DNA from: an uncultured Shinella sp.
Lineage (GTDB): Bacteria > Pseudomonadota > Alphaproteobacteria > Rhizobiales > Rhizobiaceae
Length of the DNA: 13,223 nt
Reading direction: 5' to 3'
Assembly (NCBI GenBank): GCA_946481465.1
Contig: CAMLOC010000029.1
Coordinates: 1-13,223 of the forward strand
The stretch's first letter is position 1, and each line of letters begins with the position of its first letter. Shown piece after piece: positions 1 to 6,309 of this stretch. The notes under the pieces were generated by a model. The model ran no database searches, was not told where the DNA came from, and saw only the letters and a list, made by a program, of their open reading frames with translations. A program made the translations under genes and the position numbers.

Positions 1-105
1 GGGGCCGACGATGGCGGTGAGCTGGCCGGCTTTCGCCTCCAGCGACACGCCGTGCACGATGGTCTTGCCCGAAAGGGCGACCGTGAGGTTTCTTGCGGTG
101 ATCAT
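1..105 (-). CDS. hmuV: Heme ABC transporter ATP-binding protein HmuV (N-terminal fragment)
   Basis: This is the first 35 codons of a minus-strand gene cut by the left edge of the window. The translation begins MITARNLTVALSGKTIVHGV and ends in AIVGP, which is the beginning of the Walker A loop of an ABC ATPase. The ATG lies 8 bases after the hmuU stop codon, so it is the next gene of the hmuSTUV operon. HmuV hydrolyses ATP on the cytoplasmic face and drives heme import through HmuU. The assignment rests on the ABC start pattern and the position directly after a heme permease. Most of the protein, including Walker B and the signature motif, lies outside the window. Confidence 0.88.
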   Translation of the reverse strand, partial: MITARNLTVALSGKTIVHGVSLEAKAGQLTAIVGP

Positions 106-113
106 GGGCTCTC

Positions 114-1235
114 TTACCAGCCGTTGCGCGTGCGGTCGCGCAGCAGCACCCAGAGGAAGAACGGGGCGCCGGCCAGCGCCGTGATGATGCCGATCGGCAG
201 TTCGGCGGGCGCCACGATGATGCGGGCGAGCATGTCGGCGCCGAGCATCAGCACGCCGCCGAACAGCGCCGAGGCCGGCAGCAGGTAGCGGTGGTCCGGG
301 CCGATGACGATGCGCAGGAGATGCGGCACGACGATGCCGACGAAGCCGATGCCGCCGCTGACGGCGACCGAGGCGCCGACCGCGCCGGCGACGGAGACGA
401 CGGCGATGTATTTCAGCCGCTGCACCTTGACGCCCATATGGAAGGCGGCGGCCTCGCCGAGGGTGATCGCGTTGAGCCCGCGCGACAGGAAGGGCACGAC
501 GACGAGCGCAATGAGGATGATCGGTCCGGCGGCGAACAGCTTCGCCCAGGTCATGCCGGAGAGCGAGCCGAGGCTCCAGAAGGTGATGTCGCGCAGCTGC
601 TTGTCATCGGCCATGTAGATGAGGATGCCGGTGACGGCGGCCGCAAGCGCGGAAATCGCGATGCCGGCGAGCAGCATGGTGGCGACGGAGGTCTGCCCGC
701 CGCGCGTGGCGATGCGATAGAGCAGCAGCGTTGTCAGGAGGCCGCCGAGGAAGGCGGCGAGCGGCAGGGCGAAGGCGCCGAGTGTGATCATCACGCCCGC
801 CGGCAGGCTGGCGCCGAGCACGATCATCAGCACCGCGCCGAGGGCGGAGCCGGAGGAGATACCGACGAGGGCGGGATCGGCGAGCGGATTGCGAAAGAGC
901 CCCTGCATGACCGCGCCGGACATGGCGAGCGCCGCGCCGATGAGGAAGCCGAGCAGGGCGCGCGGCATGCGGATGTCGAAGACGATGATGCGGTCGCGCA
1001 CGCTGAGCGCCGTGTCCTCCGCGCCGCTGAAGAGCGCGCCGATGACGTTGAGGGCGGAGGCATCCGAGGCGCCGGTCGCGATCGACAGGGCGAGCGCCAG
1101 GACCGAGACGGCGAGGAGGGCGGCGAGCGTCAGGCGCGCGATCGCCGTGCGGTCGCCGGCGGCCCGGGACCGGGCGGAGCGCATCAGGAGGGAGCCCCTT
1201 GCATCCTTGCCGCCGAGGGCATCATTGAGAGACAT
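114..1235 (-). CDS. hmuU: Heme ABC transporter permease HmuU (FecCD family)
   Basis: A 373-residue, very hydrophobic FecCD/BtuC-type permease that forms the inner-membrane channel for heme delivered by HmuT. After a polar N-terminus of about 33 residues, a first membrane segment runs from about 34 to 55. The family pattern follows: RMPRALLGFLIGAALAMSGA near residue 88, then a GLFRNPLADPALVGISSGSA stretch typical of siderophore and heme permeases, and GGIGFVGIVVPHLLR in the C-terminal half. The chosen ATG overlaps the last 14 bases of hmuT, suggesting translational coupling. A second ATG 17 codons in (1184) has no convincing ribosome site. The protein is slightly longer than usual because of the polar N-terminus. 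Heme rather than siderophore specificity is inferred from the hmuS and hmuT neighbours. Confidence 0.93.
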   Translation of the reverse strand: MSLNDALGGKDARGSLLMRSARSRAAGDRTAIARLTLAALLAVSVLALALSIATGASDASALNVIGALFSGAEDTALSVRDRIIVFDIRMPRALLGFLIGAALAMSGAVMQGLFRNPLADPALVGISSGSALGAVLMIVLGASLPAGVMITLGAFALPLAAFLGGLLTTLLLYRIATRGGQTSVATMLLAGIAISALAAAVTGILIYMADDKQLRDITFWSLGSLSGMTWAKLFAAGPIILIALVVVPFLSRGLNAITLGEAAAFHMGVKVQRLKYIAVVSVAGAVGASVAVSGGIGFVGIVVPHLLRIVIGPDHRYLLPASALFGGVLMLGADMLARIIVAPAELPIGIITALAGAPFFLWVLLRDRTRNGW

Positions 1236-2163
1236 TGCCGTAGAGTTCTTTGTTGAGGTCGCGGATGGCCGAGGCGGTGCGCGGGCCGAAGCCGAGCAGG
1301 TGCAGGCTGTTCATGCGCAGGACCGACTTGCTGGCGGCGGCCGGCGTCACCGAGATGGCCGGGTGGGCGAGGATCTCCTCGTCGCTGCTGCCGGCGCCGG
1401 GGCGCGACATGACCATGATGACATCGGGCCTCGCCTTGATGATGGCCTCGTCGGTGAGCGGCTTGTAGCCCTCGAAGGTGCCTTCCGTCGCGTTGACCGC
1501 GCCGGCAAGGCCGATGATGCCGTCGGCCGCTGTGTGGCCGCCGGCCGCCATCACCCTGCCGTTCTGGAAGGAGAGGATGAACAGCACGCGCTTGCGCTCG
1601 CTTTCCGGCCGCTTGGCGGCGTCGGCGATGGCCGCGTCGAGGTCGGCGGCGACCGTCGTCTCCAGTTCCTTTGCCTTGTCCGGCACGCCGAGGAACGTCC
1701 CGACGACGTCGATCTTCTTGAGGATGGCCGCGCGGTCGTAGCCTTCCGGCACGGTCTCGAAGGGAATGCCGGCGCTCTTGAGAACGGCGAGCGCATCCGG
1801 CGGGCCACTGCCCTCGACGGCGAGGATCGCGGTCGGGTTGACGGCGATCACGCCCTCCGGCGAGAGCTGGCGCATGTAGCCGACGTCGGGAAGCTGCAGG
1901 GCTTCCTCGGGGAAGGTGCTGGTCGAGTCGCGGGCGACGAGGCGGCCGCCTTCGCCGAGCGCATAGACGATCTCCGTCACCGCGCCGCCGATCGCCACCA
2001 GCTTCGAGCTGTCGACCTGCTGCATCTCCTGCGCGACGGCCTCGCGGATGAAGCCACTCTCGCCCGTGGCCGCCAGCGGCAGCACGAAGGGGGCGGAGAG
2101 GGCAAACACGGTGAGGGCCACTTCCCACGGGCGGGCGCGGCGCAAATCGAAGCTCTTGCTCAT
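1222..2163 (-). CDS. hmuT: Periplasmic heme-binding protein HmuT
   Basis: A 313-residue periplasmic substrate-binding protein of the PhuT/ShuT/HmuT class, which takes heme from the outer-membrane receptor and passes it to HmuU. An N-terminal hydrophobic stretch (about 15-32) followed by AVAQ (42-45) looks like a signal sequence with a rather long n-region. The mature part starts with the two-lobe fold (KLVAIGGAVTEIVYALG, 54-70). Tyr96 in DVGYMRQLSPEG matches the heme-ligating tyrosine known in ShuT and PhuT. An AAGG-type ribosome site lies 9 bases before the ATG. It is separated from hmuS by 74 bases that contain a hairpin, and it overlaps hmuU by 14 bases. Confidence 0.93.
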   Translation of the reverse strand: MSKSFDLRRARPWEVALTVFALSAPFVLPLAATGESGFIREAVAQEMQQVDSSKLVAIGGAVTEIVYALGEGGRLVARDSTSTFPEEALQLPDVGYMRQLSPEGVIAVNPTAILAVEGSGPPDALAVLKSAGIPFETVPEGYDRAAILKKIDVVGTFLGVPDKAKELETTVAADLDAAIADAAKRPESERKRVLFILSFQNGRVMAAGGHTAADGIIGLAGAVNATEGTFEGYKPLTDEAIIKARPDVIMVMSRPGAGSSDEEILAHPAISVTPAAASKSVLRMNSLHLLGFGPRTASAIRDLNKELYGNVSQ

Positions 2164-2187
2164 GATCGTGGTCCTTCGCGGGTAACC

Positions 2188-2217
2188 GGCGCGCTTCCCG
2201 ACCCGGGGAGCCGCGCC
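2188..2217 (-). other. Intercistronic hairpin between hmuS and hmuT
   Basis: In the 74-base gap between hmuS and hmuT the arms GGCGCG and CGCGCC pair. They enclose a 2x2 mismatch, a further 4-base stem and a 6-base loop. No U tract follows in the direction of transcription, so it is not a standard intrinsic terminator. A role in RNA processing or in setting HmuS above transporter levels is only an inference. Confidence 0.4.
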
Positions 2218-2237
2218 ACTCGTCTGTCTTCTCGGCC

Positions 2238-3284
2238 TCAGGCCGCGGCGCTGTCGGGGCGCGGCAGGCCGTCGAGGATCTCGCGCCAGTCCGCGCGCTC
2301 CGTCATGCCTTCCTTGCGCTTGCCGAAGAACTGGATGATCATCTCGCCGCCGGCGTCATAGGCTTCCAGCGAGGTGACATGGCCGTCGACGGTCGGCTTG
2401 CGCACGACCCAGCACTCGGCGATGTGGTCCATGCGCAGGTGCATGTGGAAGGTCGGGTCCATGACGTTGAGCCAGGGACCCATCGGCTGGATGTTCTTCA
2501 CCGGGCCGGTGTGGATCTGGATCGTGCCGTGATTGCCGACGAAGCACATGATGTCGCTGTCGCGCTCGGCGGCCGCGCGCATCAGGTGGCCGACGGCATC
2601 GGCCGCGACCTGCCGGGCGAAATCCTCGCCGACGCTGCGCACGGCGTCCTGGCGGCCGATCTTCAGCTTCTTCAGCATGCCGAAGAACTGGTGGGTATCG
2701 GTCATGGCCGCCCAGTTCTCACGCAGCGCGGCAACATCCACCGGACCGGTGTCGTCGACCTTTTCCGACACCACCTCGACGAAGTCCTGCGACTGGTCCT
2801 CCAGGCGGAAATCGGCGACGATGGCCTCGTAGGCTTCGAGATTGGAGGCGGGGCGCAGATGCACCTTGTGCACCGCGACGCCGGCCTTGTCGAAGAACTG
2901 CAGGCTGCGGCGAACCTGCTCGCCGTCCGTCTTGGTCACGGCGAAGCCGTGCGCCCAGGTGCCGGGGAAGATGCGCAGGTCGATGTTCTCGCCGAGCACG
3001 ATCGAGGCGTGCTTGCCGGTGTTGATCTTCTCGAAGACGCCGATCTTCTCGTGCACCACGCTCTCGTTGCGGGTCAGGGCCATCACCTCGCCGAGCGCTT
3101 CCGAGCGTTCCAGGAAGCGGTTGGCGTTGCCGTCGATGCGCACCGCCGTCAGCCCCACCTCGGCCGCGACGAGCGCGGCTTCCGAAATGCCGAGCGTGGC
3201 GGCGATGTCGCGCTCGCGCAGCTTCGGGTTCTCGGCGCGGAAGGCGCGGATTTCAGCGGGGGTCGGGCGGGTCGTGTTGCTCAT
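2238..3284 (-). CDS. hmuS: Hemin-degrading / heme-trafficking protein HmuS
   Basis: A 348-residue cytoplasmic protein of the HemS/ChuS/PhuS family, built of two tandem HemS repeats (about 25-165 and 200-340). Family landmarks are IDLRIFPGTWAHGF (101-114), with Arg104 near the heme-propionate contact, and AMTDTHQFFGMLKK (193-206). His198 corresponds to the proximal heme ligand (His196 in HemS, His193 in ChuS). Members bind incoming heme and several degrade it to release iron. It is the first gene of the minus-strand hmuSTUV operon, with AAGG 8 bases before the ATG. Its promoter region, shared divergently with the secreted protein and tonB genes, contains an IRO-like box. No hemP/hmuP gene precedes it, unlike in several related operons. 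Confidence 0.95.
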   Translation of the reverse strand: MSNTTRPTPAEIRAFRAENPKLRERDIAATLGISEAALVAAEVGLTAVRIDGNANRFLERSEALGEVMALTRNESVVHEKIGVFEKINTGKHASIVLGENIDLRIFPGTWAHGFAVTKTDGEQVRRSLQFFDKAGVAVHKVHLRPASNLEAYEAIVADFRLEDQSQDFVEVVSEKVDDTGPVDVAALRENWAAMTDTHQFFGMLKKLKIGRQDAVRSVGEDFARQVAADAVGHLMRAAAERDSDIMCFVGNHGTIQIHTGPVKNIQPMGPWLNVMDPTFHMHLRMDHIAECWVVRKPTVDGHVTSLEAYDAGGEMIIQFFGKRKEGMTERADWREILDGLPRPDSAAA

Positions 3285-3379
3285 GGGCTCGGCCTTGATC
3301 GAATGTCCCGTCGTGCAGCCTGTCGCAGTAAATTTTGTTGGCGAAACAGGGGTTTGACGCGGATTTTGTGTTTACTATC

Positions 3380-3409
3380 TTGACTTCATTACTCATATTT
3401 ATCTATGCA
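3380..3409 (+). promoter_or_regulatory. Candidate sigma-70 promoter of the secreted protein-tonB operon
   Basis: TTGACT at 3380-3385 and TATGCA at 3404-3409 are separated by 18 bases, close to the rhizobial CTTGAC/CTATAT consensus. The -35 element overlaps the IRO-like box, so a repressor there would block polymerase. The predicted leader is about 100 bases. Downstream are 7-base inverted arms (CCGGTGC at 3417-3423, GCACCGG at 3449-3455) that could fold in the leader RNA. The minus-strand promoter of hmuS must lie in the same region but its boxes are not clear. Confidence 0.5.
3381..3395. promoter_or_regulatory. IRO-like box (putative RirA site), hmuS/tonB divergent region
   Basis: TGACTTCATTACTCA fits TGA-N9-TCA, the rhizobial iron-responsive operator recognised by the Fe-S regulator RirA. 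It lies between the divergent hmuS and secreted protein-tonB operons and overlaps the plus-strand -35 box. It shares TGACTT at one end and TCAT at the other with a second copy at 4960-4974. RirA as the binder is inferred from the motif and the gene context. Confidence 0.68.
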
Positions 3410-3518
3410 CGCAATACCGGTGCTATAAAGTCATGTTAATTCTGGCGCGCACCGGATAGACTGACCGCGGCCGTCGCTCTCGGCCGACAGCAAAACCGAC
3501 AGCGAGACAGGCGAGCCC

Positions 3519-3950
3519 ATGACCTTACGCACTCTTCTTCTTTCCGCGATGCTTTCTGCCGCCACCCTCACCGGTGCCGCAGCCCAGGAGGCCGCAGCGC
3601 CCAAGGGGCTGGACGTGGAGCTGAATGCGCTCGCCGGATCGCAGAAGGGCTGCCTCTTCACCTTCGTCGCGGCCAACGGTTTTGAGCAGAACGTTTCAAA
3701 GGTTTCCTTCGAGTTCGTCATCTTCAACGACAAGGGCACGGTGGAGCGCCTGGCGCTGCTCGATTTCCGCGACCTGCCGGCAGGCAAATCCAAGGTGCGC
3801 CAGTTCGACGTGCCGGGCATCAAGTGCGAGACGGTGAAGAACCTCCTGATCAACGACGCGCCGGTTTGCGAGGGCGAGGGCCTTGCCAAGGGCCGCTGCA
3901 TGGACGGCATCGTGACGCGCAGCAAGGCGGCGGCGAGCCTGGAAGGCTGA
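3519..3950 (+). CDS. Small secreted four-cysteine protein of unknown function
   Basis: A 143-residue protein with a clear Sec signal peptide: a hydrophobic core at about 5-20 and likely cleavage in GAAAQEA near residues 22-24. The mature part has four cysteines (45, 103, 117, 127), enough for two disulfides in the periplasm. The stretch LDVELNALAG to LPAGKSKVRQFDV (31-98), with alternating hydrophobic residues, suggests a small beta-sandwich (FxLYD-like in general style; not confirmed). I do not recognise a named family. It is the first gene of the iron-controlled operon that continues with tonB 60 bases later, so a role in TonB-dependent or heme uptake in the periplasm is plausible but unproven. 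Confidence 0.85.
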   Translation: MTLRTLLLSAMLSAATLTGAAAQEAAAPKGLDVELNALAGSQKGCLFTFVAANGFEQNVSKVSFEFVIFNDKGTVERLALLDFRDLPAGKSKVRQFDVPGIKCETVKNLLINDAPVCEGEGLAKGRCMDGIVTRSKAAASLEG

Positions 3951-3960
3951 GTATCGGGTG

Positions 3961-3981
3961 CGCGGCGCATGAGGCGCCGCG
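3961..3981 (+). other. GC-rich hairpin between the secreted protein gene and tonB
   Basis: A perfect 8-base stem (CGCGGCGC / GCGCCGCG) with a 5-base ATGAG loop lies 10 bases after the upstream stop codon and about 30 bases before the tonB ATG. No U tract follows, so readthrough into tonB is expected. It could stabilise the upstream mRNA or attenuate tonB; that is inference. Confidence 0.5.
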
Positions 3982-4010
3982 ATGCATGAAACGGAATGAC
4001 GGGTGATATC

Positions 4011-4907
4011 ATGTCTGGAAGCAAGTGGCTCTGGCTCGGCGCGGGGACCCTTTCCCTGCTGGCGCACGCCACCGCAGCCGCGATCCTCACCATGGCGCCA
4101 GCGCCGGAGGAGGAGCAGGCGCTGATCGCCGGCGGGGTCGTTGCCGAGGTGGCGATGCTGGGCAACGGTGCCTTCGAGGCCGTGGAATCCGGCAATCCCG
4201 AGGACACGATCACGCCCGAGACGATCCAGCCCGACGTGACCGAGCCGGTGCCGCAGGAGGTGGCGGAAATCCAGCCGACCGAGATCGAGCCCGAAATGAC
4301 CGAGGTTATGACGCCGACGGACCCGATCGTCTCCGAGCCGGTCGAGGAGATTCTCGTGCCCTCCGCCGAGGTGGAGATCGCCGCGGTTCCGGTTCCCGAG
4401 ATCAAGCCGGAAATCCAGCCCGAGGAAGAGATCAAGCCGGTTCCGGAAGTGAAGAAGGAAGAGCCGGTCAAGAAGGTCGAGCGCAAGAAGCCGAAGCAAA
4501 AGCCGATCCGCAAGGCCGGCGAGAAGGGCAAGGCCAAGCAGAATGCGACGCGCGGCGAGGTCGACGGTTCGGTGGACGTGAAGACCGCAGCGGTCGGCGG
4601 CCAGAAGAAGGGCAATTCGTCTGCCGCCGGCAATGCCGCCGTCACCAATTATCCGGGCAAGGTGCGCAACAAGATCAACCGCGCCAAGCGGCGGGTCTCG
4701 GGCGGTGATCGGGGCAGCGTGGTGGTGAGCTTCACCGTCAGCGCCAGCGGCGCGGCGAGCGGTATTCGCGTCGCGCGCAGTTCCGGCGTCGCCGCGCTCG
4801 ACAAGGCGGCGGTCGATTCGGTGCAGCGCGCCGCGCCCTTCGCCAAGATTCCGGAGGCCGCCGGCAAATCGTCCTGGGCCTTCAACGTGCCGATCGTCTT
4901 CAACTGA
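4011..4907 (+). CDS. tonB: Energy-transducing protein TonB
   Basis: A 298-residue TonB. Residues 6-28 form the single inner-membrane anchor that contacts ExbB/ExbD. The periplasmic linker is rich in Pro and Glu (about 60-145) and then in Pro and Lys (about 141-180, KKPKQKP). The C-terminal TonB domain (about 213-298) begins YPGKVRNKINR and ends SSWAFNVPIVFN. It transmits the proton-motive force to outer-membrane heme and siderophore receptors, none of which is encoded here. The start at 4011 is preferred because GGGTGA lies 4 bases upstream. An ATG at 3996 would add MTGDI and has its purine run too close. The gene is second in the IRO-controlled operon and is followed by a strong terminator. 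Confidence 0.93.
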   Translation: MSGSKWLWLGAGTLSLLAHATAAAILTMAPAPEEEQALIAGGVVAEVAMLGNGAFEAVESGNPEDTITPETIQPDVTEPVPQEVAEIQPTEIEPEMTEVMTPTDPIVSEPVEEILVPSAEVEIAAVPVPEIKPEIQPEEEIKPVPEVKKEEPVKKVERKKPKQKPIRKAGEKGKAKQNATRGEVDGSVDVKTAAVGGQKKGNSSAAGNAAVTNYPGKVRNKINRAKRRVSGGDRGSVVVSFTVSASGAASGIRVARSSGVAALDKAAVDSVQRAAPFAKIPEAAGKSSWAFNVPIVFN

Positions 4908-4915
4908 GGCGTCGT

Positions 4916-4948
4916 TTCCCGCCGCGCGTCCGCCGGCGGGAATTTTTT
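4916..4948 (+). terminator. Intrinsic terminator after tonB
   Basis: A perfect 9-base stem, TTCCCGCCG (4916-4924) and CGGCGGGAA (4934-4942), has a 9-base loop and is followed directly by six T residues (4943-4948). It starts 8 bases after the tonB stop and ends 11 bases before the next IRO-like box, so it separates the tonB operon from the DUF2325-hmuQ operon. Confidence 0.9.
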
Positions 4949-4959
4949 GCGCGAAAATA

Positions 4960-4974
4960 TGACTTTCCTAGTCA
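4960..4974. promoter_or_regulatory. IRO-like box (putative RirA site) before the DUF2325-hmuQ operon
   Basis: TGACTTTCCTAGTCA is again TGA-N9-TCA. It is the core of a larger perfect inverted repeat, ATGACT-N5-AGTCAT (4959-4975). It lies just upstream of a good -10 hexamer and resembles the copy at 3381-3395. This predicts that the downstream genes are induced by iron starvation together with hmuS and tonB. Confidence 0.72.
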
Positions 4975-4978
4975 TGTT

Positions 4979-4984
4979 TATACT
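4979..4984 (+). promoter_or_regulatory. -10 box of the DUF2325-hmuQ operon promoter
   Basis: TATACT matches five of six bases of the -10 consensus. It lies 4 bases downstream of the IRO-like box and about 80 bases before the DUF2325 start. No good -35 is seen at the right spacing; any -35 would overlap the operator, which fits a repressible promoter. Confidence 0.45.
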
Positions 4985-5062
4985 TTACTCTGAAATTCAA
5001 GTTTTGTAGGTTGCCCCCGAACTGAGGCTCCGCCCGTGCGGAGTGCCAAAGGGGAAGCGTGC

Positions 5063-5713
5063 ATGAACTACGTGACTGCCGGCCGCGCGGAAGCGGTCTT
5101 GAAATCGATGATCGCCGAACGCGACCGGCGTATTGCGGACCTGGAGCGCCAGCTCGCCGCACTGAGGAAGCAGATCGCGGCGGCGCCGCAGGAAGTTGCC
5201 CCGGCCGCAGCAGCGCCGGCCGCCGCTCCGCGCGTCGAGGTGCGGGCGCCGCAGGCCCCCCGCAGCGTGGAAGTCACCAAGGTCAAGCGCCGGTCGGGCG
5301 AAGCGGAGAGGAAGGCGATGCGCGAGAAGCACAGGCAGCAGCAGCAGGCCCGCCAGCAGACGGACGCGGCCGACAAGGCAGACGGCAAGGCGGGGCTCGA
5401 GGGGCGCAGCTTCCTCTATGTCGGCGGCCGGGATTGCCAGGTGGCGCATCTGCGCCAGATCGCCAGTTCCTACGGCGCCAACCTCATCCATCACGACGGT
5501 GGCCTGCGCGAGGCGGTCTCGCGCATCGACAATGTCCTGCCCTCGGTCGACTGCGTCTTCTGCCCCATCGACTGTATCAGCCATGATGCCTGCATCCGCG
5601 TGAAGACGGGCTGCAAGAAGTGGGAAAAGGCCTTCGTGCCGCTGCGCAACGGCAGCAAGTCCTCCTTCGAGCGCGCCCTGCAGAGCATGAGCCAGGGAGA
5701 CACCACCCAGTGA
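5063..5713 (+). CDS. DUF2325 domain-containing protein
   Basis: A 216-residue soluble protein in three parts. A predicted coiled coil covers about 8-41. A flexible Ala/Pro segment leads into a basic, Gln-rich linker (about 42-112). A C-terminal DUF2325 domain (115-207) shows the usual FLYVGGRDCQ start, the HHDGG motif (143-147) and the CVFCPIDCISHDAC cysteine cluster. Cysteines at 125, 164, 167, 171, 177 and 184 could bind a metal or Fe-S cluster. The ATG at 5063 is chosen over 5036 because AGGGGA lies 7 bases upstream. It is the first gene after the second IRO-like box and overlaps the next gene by 4 bases (GTGA). The biochemical function is unknown; context suggests an iron- or heme-related role. 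Confidence 0.9.
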   Translation: MNYVTAGRAEAVLKSMIAERDRRIADLERQLAALRKQIAAAPQEVAPAAAAPAAAPRVEVRAPQAPRSVEVTKVKRRSGEAERKAMREKHRQQQQARQQTDAADKADGKAGLEGRSFLYVGGRDCQVAHLRQIASSYGANLIHHDGGLREAVSRIDNVLPSVDCVFCPIDCISHDACIRVKTGCKKWEKAFVPLRNGSKSSFERALQSMSQGDTTQ

Positions 5714-5979
5714 ATGACGAAAGACCCGAAGCCTTCATGATGATCGGCCTGCACAAGCTGGCCGCCCAGAACGGCGACGGCCTCGTGCCGGAACTCTATG
5801 CCCTGCTGACCCGCCGCGCGGACATGCTGGAAAGCGAGAATGTCGCGGAATTTCCGCTGGCAAGCGCCCGCCCGCCGGCGCGCGTTGCAAGCTTCGAAGG
5901 CGCGTCCGCCCTTGAAGCGCGCAACGACAATGTCGTAGCCTTCCCGCAGCCGCGACGCCTGCGGCGGGATTCGCTCTGA
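5710..5979 (+). CDS. Small hypothetical protein in the heme-degradation operon
   Basis: An 89-residue hydrophilic protein with no family that I recognise. A GTG start overlapping the upstream TGA (GTGA) fits the operon spacing. ATG at 5737 is an alternative that would give 80 residues. The N-terminal half (about 9-43) looks helical. The C-terminal half is Ala/Pro/Arg-rich and carries the short motif N-V-x-x-F-P twice, at 44-49 and 74-79, ending in a basic tail (RRLRRD). It does not show the HNG/GKLILTK pattern of HemP/HmuP, so I do not call it hmuP. It sits between the DUF2325 gene and the heme monooxygenase, which supports it as a genuine gene of that operon. Confidence 0.72.
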   Translation: MNDERPEAFMMIGLHKLAAQNGDGLVPELYALLTRRADMLESENVAEFPLASARPPARVASFEGASALEARNDNVVAFPQPRRLRRDSL

Positions 5980-5994
5980 CGGGATAGGTCTTCC

Positions 5995-6309
5995 ATGTTC
6001 TACGCCATGAACCGCTTCCGCATCGCCATCGGCCACGAGGAGGCCTTCGAGGCGATCTGGAAGGGGCGGGATTCCAGCCTCGAGGAGATGCCGGGCTTCC
6101 AGTCCTTCCATCTCCTTCGGGGCGACACCAATGCGGAGGAGGGGTTCACCCTCTTCGCCTCCCATTCGATCTGGGCGAGCAAGGACGATTTCATCGCCTG
6201 GACCCGATCGGAAAACTTCCGGCAGGCGCACAGGAACGCCGCTGCCGACAAGGGCATCTATCTCGGCCCGCCGAAGTTCGAGGGCTTCAGCGTCGTTGAG
6301 GGGGCATGA
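5995..6309 (+). CDS. hmuQ: Heme-degrading monooxygenase, IsdG/HmuQ type
   Basis: A 104-residue ferredoxin-like (ABM fold) protein. Annotation pipelines often call this fold an antibiotic biosynthesis monooxygenase, but the IsdG catalytic triad is visible: Asn6 (AMNRFRI), Trp69 and His79 in FIAWTRSENFRQAH, with the Trp-His spacing of 10 seen in IsdG and IsdI. Enzymes of this type, including Bradyrhizobium HmuQ, cleave heme and release iron. The start at 5995 places Asn6 correctly, and ATAGG is 6 bases upstream. It follows the small protein by 15 bases and overlaps the VOC gene by 4 (ATGA). The second IRO-like box predicts induction under iron limitation. The locus therefore encodes two candidate heme degraders, HmuS and HmuQ. 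Confidence 0.9.
   Translation: MFYAMNRFRIAIGHEEAFEAIWKGRDSSLEEMPGFQSFHLLRGDTNAEEGFTLFASHSIWASKDDFIAWTRSENFRQAHRNAAADKGIYLGPPKFEGFSVVEGA

Noticed and set aside
291..1256. Long plus-strand open frame rich in Asp, Glu, Gly and Arg
   Set aside because: It is antisense to hmuU, whose translation matches the FecCD family; the composition is that of a shadow frame in high-GC DNA.
784..2361. 525-codon plus-strand open frame
   Set aside because: It runs antisense to hmuU, hmuT and the end of hmuS, with low-complexity composition and no recognisable domain.
2379..3383. 334-codon plus-strand open frame
   Set aside because: It is antisense to hmuS, which has full family support on the other strand.
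3431..4648. 405-codon minus-strand open frame rich in Ser, Thr and Gly
   Set aside because: It is antisense to the signal-peptide protein and tonB; the Ser/Thr/Gly repeats are the mirror of the Glu/Pro/Lys codons of tonB.
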